IMG/VR virus record: IMGVR_UViG_3300030004_000003
Coordinates: 1-64,000 of that record
Strand: one strand, 5' to 3'
DNA length: 64,000 nt
Origin: a virus
Below, piece by piece: positions 16,662 through 23,870 of this stretch. A model generated the notes under the pieces. That model searched no databases and had not been told where the DNA came from. It was given only the letters and a program-made list of their open reading frames with translations. The translations under genes were made by a program, and so were the position numbers. The first letter of the stretch is position 1, and each line of letters begins with the position of its first letter.

Positions 16662-16925
16662 ATGCCCACCACGCAAGCCCCCACCCAAGACGCCCCTCGC
16701 GTCCGTTCCAAAATCTCTCGACGCATGAAGGATACGCTCCTTCACCTCGGCCGGGAGCGTCCGATCATTGTCACTCTCGACATGAATGCCGGTACGGTTT
16801 CCGTCAGGCTCCTTGGCTGCCGTAATGCACGGCTCTACTTTGCGAGTGATCTTGCCCGGTTCCCGACTGCAACGCCGCAGCTTGGGCTTCCATTGTCATT
16901 CATTGGCGATGAGGAGGGGAAATGA
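16662..16925 (+). CDS. Small unrecognised protein
   Basis: An 87-residue protein with a basic N-terminal half (RVRSKISRRMKDTLLHLGRE) and a strand-rich second half (PIIVTLDMNAGTVSVRLLGC, RLYFASDL). It sits between a ribbon-helix-helix gene and an HTH gene, with which it overlaps by ATGA. This suggests a short regulatory operon transcribed toward the integrase gene. No family recognised. Confidence 0.5.
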   Translation: MPTTQAPTQDAPRVRSKISRRMKDTLLHLGRERPIIVTLDMNAGTVSVRLLGCRNARLYFASDLARFPTATPQLGLPLSFIGDEEGK

Positions 16926-17200
16926 GCGCCATTGAATTACTGAAAAAGGGGGAGCTTGCCAACGCCATGGGGGCCTCTCCTGGCTATGTCTCCGGTATGA
17001 TTAGGAAGGGGTACAAAATGGAATATGGCACCCGCACCACCCTGGAACATGCCCTGGCTTGGCGCGCCGCTAATCCAAATTTTCGACTGGTGGATGCTTA
17101 TCCCTCCATGGTCTCGAAACCTAAGACTTCAGGGCATCCGTGCAAGCGGTCAAATCGGAAGCCTTTAATCTCTGGTAAATCGCGTGGACCTGCTCACTAG
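16922..17200 (+). CDS. HTH protein, possible excisionase or regulator
   Basis: A 92-residue protein with a helix-turn-helix at about residues 10-30 (GELANAMGASPGYVSGMIRK) followed by HALAWRAANPNF. The same order, HTH then helix ending in a WRxAN motif, occurs in the N-terminus of the small terminase encoded at 41002, so the two may share ancestry. The last 80 bases overlap the 3' end of the convergent integrase gene. A small HTH protein beside an integrase is often a directionality factor (excisionase), but that is inference. Confidence 0.55.
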   Translation: MSAIELLKKGELANAMGASPGYVSGMIRKGYKMEYGTRTTLEHALAWRAANPNFRLVDAYPSMVSKPKTSGHPCKRSNRKPLISGKSRGPAH

Positions 17201-18149
17201 AATGACCAATAAACCTCATCGTCTGCTGCTCATTGATTCCGGCTCTTGCCAGTCTGGTGATTGCGCTCACGCGAGTGGAATGGAAGGTCATTCCCTCAAT
17301 ACCAAGATTTTTAAAAATCCGGCTCCAGTCTCTGGAGGCATTGCGGGTGAAGTTCCAAGTGACGGTCTTCTTCTTCCGTTTGAGGTTTTGAAGCAAGAGT
17401 TTGATAGTGGGATTCAGGGCGGTCGTATGCCTTTTGCCCCCCTTAAGCGTGAGGGTAACTGTGTTGTTCTTAAAATCGACATCGCGAAGCGGAAAGGAGG
17501 TCTCAGCGAGGCGGCATCCCTGGGCCCAGGCAATCCTCCAGGAGATCTGAGCCCACTCGGGGAGGGTGGGGAGCTTTCGCCAGATGATGGCAAGCTGCAC
17601 GTCGGAAAACTCCTGCTTCTGGTGTGGTGCGTCTTTTTTAAGGCCGAGTTTGGCGGCGGGATTGGTGACGATCCAAGTCATCGCGACGGCCTCGTTGAGA
17701 ATTTTCCGCAGGATCACCAGGTCATGAATGGCGGTATTGCGTCCGGCGCCCTCTCTGATCTTCACTCCGTTCTCAATGCCCTGCCGCCAGTTCAAATACT
17801 CGTGGCAGTGTTCCCTGCGGATCTGCTCTGCAGTGCGAATCCCCTTCAAGGTGAAAAACTCCAGCAGCCATTTCCAAGCGAGAGAATAGCTTTCAAGGGT
17901 CTGTTCTTGTTTGATGTAGGTGGAAGTAATCCATGGCTGCACCCATTTGGAGAGGTGGCGATCGTTTCTCTCGGAGGGAGCAGCATTGCGCTCAATTACC
18001 TCCTTTTCGGCCTTCTTCTTTCGAGCCTCTCGGGTCTCGGCCACGGATCTCCATTTCAAGCCGGTCGATTCTTGTTGCGTCGTTCCCGAGGAATCAATGT
18101 ATTTTATCCACCAGAACGGCGATCTGTCTCTTTTGTAAAGCGATGCCAT
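17121..18149 (-). CDS. int: Tyrosine recombinase / phage integrase
   Basis: The ATG at 18149 is chosen because it gives the usual N-terminal arm-binding region (MASLYKRDRSPFWWIKYID) and leaves out a hydrophobic extension. The 342-residue product has a central SAM-like core-binding domain (about 70-165) and a C-terminal catalytic domain. The expected active residues are visible: Arg213 in GCRLAET, Lys near 236-239, His290 and Arg293 in HSTR, His316 in GHSS and Tyr325 in IYQRL. It should integrate the phage at a host tRNA gene, since a tRNA-3'-end sequence lies about 100 bases upstream of its start. Tandem arm-type repeats abut the start codon, so the enzyme may repress its own expression. Confidence 0.92.
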   Translation of the reverse strand: MASLYKRDRSPFWWIKYIDSSGTTQQESTGLKWRSVAETREARKKKAEKEVIERNAAPSERNDRHLSKWVQPWITSTYIKQEQTLESYSLAWKWLLEFFTLKGIRTAEQIRREHCHEYLNWRQGIENGVKIREGAGRNTAIHDLVILRKILNEAVAMTWIVTNPAAKLGLKKDAPHQKQEFSDVQLAIIWRKLPTLPEWAQISWRIAWAQGCRLAETSFPLRDVDFKNNTVTLTLKGGKRHTTALNPTIKLLLQNLKRKKKTVTWNFTRNASRDWSRIFKNLGIEGMTFHSTRVSAITRLARAGINEQQTMRFIGHSSEQVHAIYQRLKASDLTACTDALKS

Positions 18150-18326
18150 AGTGTAGCTAGTGTAGCTAAAAAGCAAAAACCAGCAAGAAGCAACACTAAG
18201 AATACAGAGAAGCCAATAAGTTTCCAAAAGAGAAACCGTTATTCATGGTTCGAATCCATGCGGGGTAGCCACTACTTTGAAAGAGAGAATAGGTCATCTT
18301 TTGAGAGTGTAGCTTCGAGTGTAGCG
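18150..18326. other. attP: attP-like site: tRNA-derived core with flanking arm-type repeats
   Basis: The core at 18242-18271 contains CATGGTTCGAATCCATG, a perfect 5-bp T-stem with a 7-base T-loop, followed by seven acceptor-strand bases, a G discriminator and CCA. That is the 3' end of a tRNA gene without the rest of the tRNA. Four direct copies of AGTGTAGC(T/G) flank it: 18150-18158 and 18159-18167 on the integrase side, 18306-18314 and 18318-18326 on the other. Such a core plus arm sites is the expected layout of attP for a tyrosine integrase that targets a tRNA gene. Confidence 0.75.
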
Positions 18327-18361
18327 ATTTGCTCCTCGACTGTTGAAGGGGGGGTACTCTG

Positions 18362-19135
18362 ATGGAAGAGCCCCGTCCACGCGTTCCAGGGCTGAATATG
18401 GCTCTGACTGAGGAGGAAATCCTCCTTTCCGATGAGGAGCCTTCAGTTTTTGAAGAAAATTCTTCGGGTGTTGAATCTGATTATGAGGGGCATGTTGTTC
18501 GTCAAAATGCCCTGTATGCCCTCTCTTTTGAGGAGTTTGAGGCAGGGCTGACTCCCGAGGAGAGAGCGAAGCTTATCGCCAGTGGAGCAATGAGTCATGC
18601 CTCTCCCGATATTGAGGATTACAAGGCTTACGCCAAGAAGAAGGAGTTGCTCGGAGTGACGAAGGACGCCGCCGAGAGTTCTCTGGCTAGTTATTCCACG
18701 GATCTCGCAGGAGCCGTTGATAAGGTCGCGGATGAGTTGCTGGAGCTCGGGGTGCCTCGCGAGGTAGCCGTAAAGGTTGCTGTGTGGCATGAGGCCCGGC
18801 TTTCCCGTGAGGCAGAGGCCCGTAAGGCTGCCTTAATCGTCAAATTCGCCGGAGTTTTTCTCGGCTGCTCGAATGTGCGTCTGATGGCTGCCGCCCTGGC
18901 GTATTCCGCCGATCTGGCCCTGACCTATGGCATGGGGACGATGACGGAATGGGGTCGCCAACACGGTCTTTCCCGTTCGGCGGTGAGCAAGGTCTCGAAT
19001 TGGTGGAAGAGGGAACTTGGGCTGCCTGGAGGCAGTCACATGGAAGAGGAAAAAACCTGCCAAGCACTTAGCGAGGCACAAAAAAAGAAACATTGGAGGA
19101 AACAAAAATATGGAAATAAGTCTGTTGGGAAATGA
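18362..19135 (+). CDS. Acidic protein with C-terminal HTH, possible early regulator
   Basis: A 257-residue protein that opens the long plus-strand operon. A Gly-rich run ahead of ATG 18362 provides a ribosome binding site. The N-terminal 90 residues are very acidic; a long helical region follows. Residues about 195-225 (GTMTEWGRQHGLSRSAVSKV) look like a helix-turn-helix of the sigma-factor or MarR kind. The C-terminal 35 residues are Lys-rich. It could regulate the early operon or take part in replication initiation. No named family is recognised. Confidence 0.6.
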   Translation: MEEPRPRVPGLNMALTEEEILLSDEEPSVFEENSSGVESDYEGHVVRQNALYALSFEEFEAGLTPEERAKLIASGAMSHASPDIEDYKAYAKKKELLGVTKDAAESSLASYSTDLAGAVDKVADELLELGVPREVAVKVAVWHEARLSREAEARKAALIVKFAGVFLGCSNVRLMAAALAYSADLALTYGMGTMTEWGRQHGLSRSAVSKVSNWWKRELGLPGGSHMEEEKTCQALSEAQKKKHWRKQKYGNKSVGK

Positions 19136-19769
19136 AGCTCCCGCGCTGAAGTGGGAGGATAACGGGGTAACGATTCCCGAGGAGACGACGGTGACGGAGC
19201 TGGAGGCAGTCCTCCGGAACTTCGCCGCATGGCGCTCTGTGGAATCGGTGGCTCTCTCTGATATTCTCGCGTTTGCGGATCGCAAGGGGATGCTGGAGCA
19301 GCTTCACCCCGTTTTTGAGGAGTGTGATCTCTCACCTGTCGATGTGGGCAAGGCTCTCGCAATCTCCAATGTGCCTCGTGGTCTGCGTCACGAAAAGCTG
19401 ACTGCTGAACACTATCTTGTGGTCTCGCAGTTGCTCTACCCCGAACAGACCCGATGGCTCCAAGATGCCGTGCGGTACAAGCTGACCGGGCTGCAACTGA
19501 AGCGTTCGATCGAGGTAGGTCGTGTGCTTAAAAAAGATGAGATGGAGGAGCTCTCCGGGCGTGGCAGTGGCATCGCTAATTATCACGCTGCTGTGAGTCA
19601 GTGGCAGCGTTGGAAGACGCGTTTGGGTGGTGTGATGGCAATCATCGCTTGGCCTACCCCTATTCTGGAAAAATGGTTGGTTGAGGTTCAGGAGGTAGGC
19701 GCTGACATCATCGCCGCCGAGGCGGAACTCAAGAAGCGCAAGTCCCTTACTGAGGGAGGTGCAAAATGA
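19110..19769 (+). CDS. Unrecognised helical protein
   Basis: The start at 19110 has a clear GGAGGA nine bases upstream and overlaps the previous gene by 26 bases. The 219-residue product has an acidic N-terminal third and a helical middle (HEKLTAEHYLVVSQLLYPEQ, YKLTGLQLKRSIEVGRVL), then a Trp-containing region (QWQRWKTRLGG). The spacing of helices hints at a DNA-binding fold but there is no specific motif. It is coupled by ATGA to the next gene. Confidence 0.55.
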   Translation: MEISLLGNEAPALKWEDNGVTIPEETTVTELEAVLRNFAAWRSVESVALSDILAFADRKGMLEQLHPVFEECDLSPVDVGKALAISNVPRGLRHEKLTAEHYLVVSQLLYPEQTRWLQDAVRYKLTGLQLKRSIEVGRVLKKDEMEELSGRGSGIANYHAAVSQWQRWKTRLGGVMAIIAWPTPILEKWLVEVQEVGADIIAAEAELKKRKSLTEGGAK

Positions 19770-20137
19770 ATATCCCTGCTCCTGCTGGTCCATCTGCGGC
19801 CACGATGTTCACTCCCTATTGTTTTGCTACTGTTCCGGGTGGGATTCCTTGTAAGGGGCCTTCAATCAGAGGGTTTTTGGAAGGATTTAGGGGAGTTGTT
19901 GGTAGTGGCAAGCATCACCGTATCACTAAGACCGGTCCAATCGACATCGCCGGTCGGGAATACTCCGTCCAGGAGGATGGATCTCTCTTCAATGTCTCGC
20001 GCATCAAGAGCGGGCGGTATGCCCGTTCTGCAGAGCGGCGGTTTCGTCACCGTTTCGGCAAGAAGGCTCTCAAAGCCACGCTGCGTGAGCGGTTCGCTGA
20101 AGTTAGTAAGGAACTCAAGAAAGGAGGTGCGGCATGA
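19766..20137 (+). CDS. Small basic protein
   Basis: A 123-residue protein, strongly basic in the second half (SAERRFRHRFGKKALKATLRE). GGGAGGTG precedes its ATG and it overlaps both neighbours by ATGA. The middle part (TKTGPIDIAGREYSVQEDGS) looks strand-rich. A nucleic-acid-binding role is possible from charge only. Confidence 0.55.
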   Translation: MNIPAPAGPSAATMFTPYCFATVPGGIPCKGPSIRGFLEGFRGVVGSGKHHRITKTGPIDIAGREYSVQEDGSLFNVSRIKSGRYARSAERRFRHRFGKKALKATLRERFAEVSKELKKGGAA

Positions 20138-20697
20138 GTGAGGGGAATACCGATAAAGCTGAAACCGGAAAGCTGAAGGCTGAGTCAGAGGGCGAAGGGT
20201 TGAAAGCGAAGACTGCTGCGGATCGCACCAAGTCGATGCTGATGGCCAAAGCTGCTGCCTGCTACGCCTATGCTGCCGCGCGGCAGTTCCAGTATGGAGA
20301 TCGGTGTCTGGATGATGCACTTCCTCCCGAGGAATGGCCTTATGAGGCTGATTTGTGGACGATCGGGGTCACTGCTCACTACACGCTTGTGCAGGCAGGA
20401 AATTGGATTTTTCTCGCTGCGACTCATGATGATCCAGGCGGAGAGAAAATTCCCTCCGGGGATAAAGTGGATCTCAAGCCGCTCTCTGCTGCCGACGCGA
20501 GTGTGGATCCTGATCTTTTTCTCGCTCGAACTCGTCTGCTTAAGTTTGGAGATGTTCTGGCTGAGGGGGATTTTGTCAAACATTCCCGCCTTGGTGATTG
20601 GGTGCCGGTTCTGCCTGATCACTATGGGAAAATTATCCCTCGCTTCAACGGTTGGTACCGGCGTCCATTCGAAGGAATCGAAGGAGGTGAGAAGTAA
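20134..20697 (+). CDS. Unrecognised protein with low-complexity N-terminal insertion
   Basis: A 187-residue protein with AAAGGAGG before its ATG. Residues 7-28 (KAETGKLKAESEGEGLKAK) are a Lys/Glu/Gly low-complexity run coded by purine-rich AAGCTGAA/GAAGG repeats and look inserted. The main domain (about 35-185) is rich in Trp and Tyr (WPYEADLWTIGVTAHYTLV, DWVPVLPDHYGKIIPRFNGW). It overlaps the next gene by one base. Function unknown. Confidence 0.55.
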   Translation: MSEGNTDKAETGKLKAESEGEGLKAKTAADRTKSMLMAKAAACYAYAAARQFQYGDRCLDDALPPEEWPYEADLWTIGVTAHYTLVQAGNWIFLAATHDDPGGEKIPSGDKVDLKPLSAADASVDPDLFLARTRLLKFGDVLAEGDFVKHSRLGDWVPVLPDHYGKIIPRFNGWYRRPFEGIEGGEK

Positions 20698-21236
20698 TGA
20701 ACGCTATCACTCCTCAGCAGTTTATCGGCACACTCATCAGCGTTGTGGTCTGGTTGTTGGTCTGGCATTTCCTGCTGTTTCCTCTTGTGGAGTGGATCAG
20801 GAAAGTTGGTTCTCCTTTACGCTGGTGGATTGATCGGAGAGTTGAGGAGGAATACCCCGATCTGGTCGCTGAGTTGATCTATCTCCGGCGGGAGTCGGAG
20901 GTAAGCGCGGAGTGGCGCAGTGAATCAACAGGGCTTCGCGCTCAACTGCAGCTTGTTATGACGGAGAATCAGGCTCTCAAGCATGAAAATGGGATGCTGA
21001 GGGGAGCCTTAACTCTCCCGAAGTCAGCAATCAGCAGTCAGGAATCAGAGGGGGGCATCGCGAGTGGCTCAGTCTTTTTCAGGCAGTCGCTTGGAGAACC
21101 GTGGAAGGAAGAGCCGAAGTCGCGGCCTGGATTTCGGAGTTTCAGGGCTGGGGAATTGCCTGCCTCTGATGAGGAACTCGCCCGTCGTGAGTATCTCAAG
21201 AATCCCGACAGTCTTCTCGGTGAACACGGTCCCTAG
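20697..21236 (+). CDS. Membrane-anchored coiled-coil protein
   Basis: A 179-residue protein with one N-terminal membrane helix (LISVVVWLLVWHFLLFPLV, residues 13-31), a juxtamembrane Trp/Arg patch and a coiled coil (about 65-105). The region near residue 110 (AISSQESEGG) is coded by TCAGCAATCAGCAGTCAGG-type repeats and may be a later insertion. GGAGGTGAGAAG precedes the start. Its role is not clear; an inner-membrane-associated phage factor is likely. Confidence 0.55.
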   Translation: MNAITPQQFIGTLISVVVWLLVWHFLLFPLVEWIRKVGSPLRWWIDRRVEEEYPDLVAELIYLRRESEVSAEWRSESTGLRAQLQLVMTENQALKHENGMLRGALTLPKSAISSQESEGGIASGSVFFRQSLGEPWKEEPKSRPGFRSFRAGELPASDEELARREYLKNPDSLLGEHGP

Positions 21237-21319
21237 AGGCTATTTCCACTAAATTTTAATCAAACAAGTCAATCATCATAAAACAAAATCATTAATATAA
21301 CACAAAATCTCACATTGTC
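21237..21319 (+). promoter_or_regulatory. A/C-rich untranslated leader without Shine-Dalgarno sequence
   Basis: Eighty-three bases of A/T/C-rich DNA poor in G precede the glycosyltransferase ATG. It lacks any GGAG-like motif and is full of AATCA/AACA units. Similar shorter leaders occur before several other genes in the operon. A promoter may lie within it (AT-rich CATTAATATAAC), but no convincing -35 and -10 pair is visible. Confidence 0.4.
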
Positions 21320-22468
21320 ATGAATTCAACTCTTTCTTCTCGCGGCATGGCCGCAGGCACCCTTGGTGGTTCCCAAATTCACCCCTCTCATGCCCCTCAT
21401 TCAGTACCTGCGTTACAGGCGTTTCCTGATCATCTGCATGTGGTGACGGCTATTGCCAATCCCGCTCGCTACAAGTCGCGTTATCGCCTCTACAGGGCCT
21501 TTGCAAAACAGGTGGAAGATGCTGGTGCCATCCTAACCACAGTGGAATGTGCCTTTGGAGGCCGTCCCTTTGAGGTCACTGACGAGTGGAATCCCCGCCA
21601 TATCCAGGTCCGCTCTAATGACGAGCTCTGGTTCAAGGAAAACCTTCTTAATATCGGAATATCGCGGCTTCCATCGGATGCCAAATATGTAGCAGTCGTG
21701 GATGCGGACATCATGTTCTTCCGCCCAGATTGGGCGCAGGAGACCATCCAAAAGCTCCAGCATTATTCCGCAGTGCAGATGTTCTCCACGATCACTTATC
21801 TCGATCCTGTGAATGAACCGATTAATACGCGGGTTGGATTTGCCGAGCGGTGGATGAGAGGAGAGGTTTTTCACACGCTTGGAGGGGATGTTCAAAACCC
21901 CATTTTCCACCATCGTGCCACAGGGGTGCGTGGTCTCGCAGTCACGGATTCCTGCTGTTCATCCTACGATGAAGGAAGTGGGATGATGCCCTCGAATTCT
22001 AAGCCAAAGGATAGCTGGGGGCCTCCGGGTGGTGCATGGGCCTACCGTCGCGATGCCCTTGATGCCGCTGGTGGTCTGATTGATTTTTGTATTCTTGGAT
22101 CGGCAGACTGGTTTATGGCAGCAGCCAAGGCTGGATTCCTTGCCGCCGCACTTCCTAAATCCTATTCCCCGGGGTTTCGTGCGGCGCTTCAGGAATGGGG
22201 TGAGCGGGCGAGGGAGGCTTTCCGTAAAAACATCGGCGTGGTCTCGGGCGGAGCAGTGCATTACTGGCATGGGAAGATGGCCGAGAGGCGCTACGGCGAG
22301 AGGGAGGCAATCCTGCGTGATACCGCGTTCAACCCTTCTGTTCATCTCCGCAAAGATTCTCAAGGGCTCTACCGCCTTCGCGACGCCGGTGATGAGAATT
22401 TCATCAGACTCCGCGACGACATTCGGGCGTATTTCGCTGGGCGCAACGAAGACTCCATCGATGCCTGA
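21320..22468 (+). CDS. Glycosyltransferase, GT-A type
   Basis: A 382-residue protein with the GT-A pattern: an N-terminal nucleotide-sugar part (HLHVVTAIANPARYKSRY), then the metal-binding VVDADIMFFRPDW near residues 135-147 with the DxD equivalent DAD. Further on are WGPPGGAWAYRRDAL and GSADWFMAAAK, which resemble acceptor and metal-binding segments. Phage glycosyltransferases modify DNA, virion proteins or host surface glycans; the target here is unknown. The gene begins after a leader without Shine-Dalgarno sequence. Confidence 0.75.
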   Translation: MNSTLSSRGMAAGTLGGSQIHPSHAPHSVPALQAFPDHLHVVTAIANPARYKSRYRLYRAFAKQVEDAGAILTTVECAFGGRPFEVTDEWNPRHIQVRSNDELWFKENLLNIGISRLPSDAKYVAVVDADIMFFRPDWAQETIQKLQHYSAVQMFSTITYLDPVNEPINTRVGFAERWMRGEVFHTLGGDVQNPIFHHRATGVRGLAVTDSCCSSYDEGSGMMPSNSKPKDSWGPPGGAWAYRRDALDAAGGLIDFCILGSADWFMAAAKAGFLAAALPKSYSPGFRAALQEWGERAREAFRKNIGVVSGGAVHYWHGKMAERRYGEREAILRDTAFNPSVHLRKDSQGLYRLRDAGDENFIRLRDDIRAYFAGRNEDSIDA

Positions 22469-22500
22469 TTTACCAACGAACATTAACCAACTAATTTATC

Positions 22501-23472
22501 ATGAGTAATTTTTCAAAAAATGAATTAGCAGCGCGATTTCTCGAAGCCATGGTTTCCCGTCCAGGAAATAGGGAGCCGGGGTCAATACCCTCCTGGGTGG
22601 ATCTGGCTTTTGAATATGCTGAGACGTTTCTGAAGAAAGCGGAAACGGGAGAGGCGACGAAAATCGACGCACGCTCGGTAAGTGGCGGCAGCACTGGGTT
22701 TATCGGAAACCTTAACAATCCTCTCTATGTCCATCCGTTGCATCAAGACAGCCATAAGCCCGTCGAGCATAAGGTTCATGTTTGGGATGGAGGGAAGTAT
22801 GTCCAGGTGTGGCCTCCGCAGCCCGTGGAAAAAGCAATGGAGGGAGAGGGTCTCGCGCAGAGACGCCAAGCCGCAGAGACTGCTGATCAGAAGTGCGGCG
22901 AGGCGTTAAAGCGCGGTCTGGTTCGTCAAAAGGTCGGGGAGATCATCAAGATAGATGCTGATCACCCTGAGATTTACTGTTTCCCCTTTGGGGAGATTGC
23001 GGATTTGAAGGAGATCGCTCGGGATCTGGCCGTCGCCCTCTCTGCTCTCAAGATGAGCAAGGGTCAGCCTCTCGGGGTGATTGCCGAGGCTGTGGATGAC
23101 GCCCTCAATGCTTATGATGAGTGGAGTGAGAAGAGGGATGAGGATGTGGTCAAGGTTGCTGACAAGATCGTTGGGGAAACCGCCTTCAATCCTAATCCAG
23201 AAAACTGGGTCAAGGCACCCATTATCATCCCTGGTGATCTTTCCCGTAGCGGGCAAGACGAGATTGTCGGTCAAATTTTGTGCAAGTCGGTCGTTGCCGG
23301 GATGCTTGCTAATGGGATCAAGGCTCTCTCGCTGACTGTCCGATCCAAACCTGAGGGCAGCGAGCTTGTTAGTGCCTATCTGGTTTCTTCCGCGCCCCCA
23401 GCATGCCCTGGCGTCCCCGTCTCTCTGTCATCAGAAAATGAATCTCTTCACTCGGAGGGGCCCGTATCATGA
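22501..23472 (+). CDS. Unrecognised protein with embedded interspersed repeat
   Basis: A 323-residue protein. The N-terminal part is helical, followed by a His-rich stretch (LYVHPLHQDSHKPVEHKVHV). Residues about 117-126 (LAQRRQAAET) are coded by a copy of an interspersed repeat at 22851-22879. The C-terminal half is charged and mixed. The gene begins after an A/C-rich leader with no Shine-Dalgarno sequence and ends in an ATGA overlap. Function unknown. Confidence 0.55.
   Translation: MSNFSKNELAARFLEAMVSRPGNREPGSIPSWVDLAFEYAETFLKKAETGEATKIDARSVSGGSTGFIGNLNNPLYVHPLHQDSHKPVEHKVHVWDGGKYVQVWPPQPVEKAMEGEGLAQRRQAAETADQKCGEALKRGLVRQKVGEIIKIDADHPEIYCFPFGEIADLKEIARDLAVALSALKMSKGQPLGVIAEAVDDALNAYDEWSEKRDEDVVKVADKIVGETAFNPNPENWVKAPIIIPGDLSRSGQDEIVGQILCKSVVAGMLANGIKALSLTVRSKPEGSELVSAYLVSSAPPACPGVPVSLSSENESLHSEGPVS
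22851..22879 (+). repeat. Interspersed repeat, copy 1
   Basis: TCTCGCGCAGAGACGCCAAG and the following nine bases match two other copies in this window at 26344-26372 and 26673-26701. Here it is read as LAQRRQAAE. Confidence 0.65.
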
Positions 23473-23828
23473 GCGCTCCATTCGTTGTTGCGCCGGACAT
23501 GAAATCCCATGTTCGGGATACCGATCCAGCGACTTCCCGAGCCGCTGCCAAGCTTCCCAGAAATACGATCCGATGGGGATCTCAGAGGCATTCCCTCCTG
23601 ATCGCCTTTGGTTCCTCTACTGACATGACGGATGAGGAGGCCGGGAAGATGGCTGGGCTCTATGAGGTTCATAGCTGCTACTGGAAGCGCTGCGGGGAGC
23701 TTCGGCAGCTTGGATTGATCGAGGATACCGGCACTGTCCGAAAATCATCCTGTGGCTGCGATGTCATCGTCTCCCGCATTACCAAGCCGGGCAGGAAGTT
23801 TCTCTTTGAACTAGCAACAGGGAAATAA
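23469..23828 (+). CDS. Conserved phage winged-helix-like protein
   Basis: A 119-residue protein with the order RDTDPATSRAAA, GSQRHSLLIAF, MTDEEAGKMAGL, CYWKRCGELRQLGLIEDTG, which I know as a recurrent small phage protein. The middle and end fit a winged helix in which the CYWKRC helix would contact DNA. It overlaps its upstream gene by ATGA. Specific function is not known; a regulator or DNA-binding accessory of replication is likely. Confidence 0.65.
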   Translation: MSAPFVVAPDMKSHVRDTDPATSRAAAKLPRNTIRWGSQRHSLLIAFGSSTDMTDEEAGKMAGLYEVHSCYWKRCGELRQLGLIEDTGTVRKSSCGCDVIVSRITKPGRKFLFELATGK

Positions 23829-23870
23829 CCTGCCGCCCTTAATAAAACTAACAATCAAAAAACTTATAAA

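Noticed and set aside
18180-18272. Full tRNA gene ending at 18271
   Set aside because: Only the T-arm and 3' acceptor strand are present; the sequence upstream has no D-arm, anticodon arm or matching 5' acceptor strand.
17184-18362. Long plus-strand open frame of 392 codons
   Set aside because: It is antisense to the integrase gene, which has all catalytic residues; the plus-strand product has no recognisable features.
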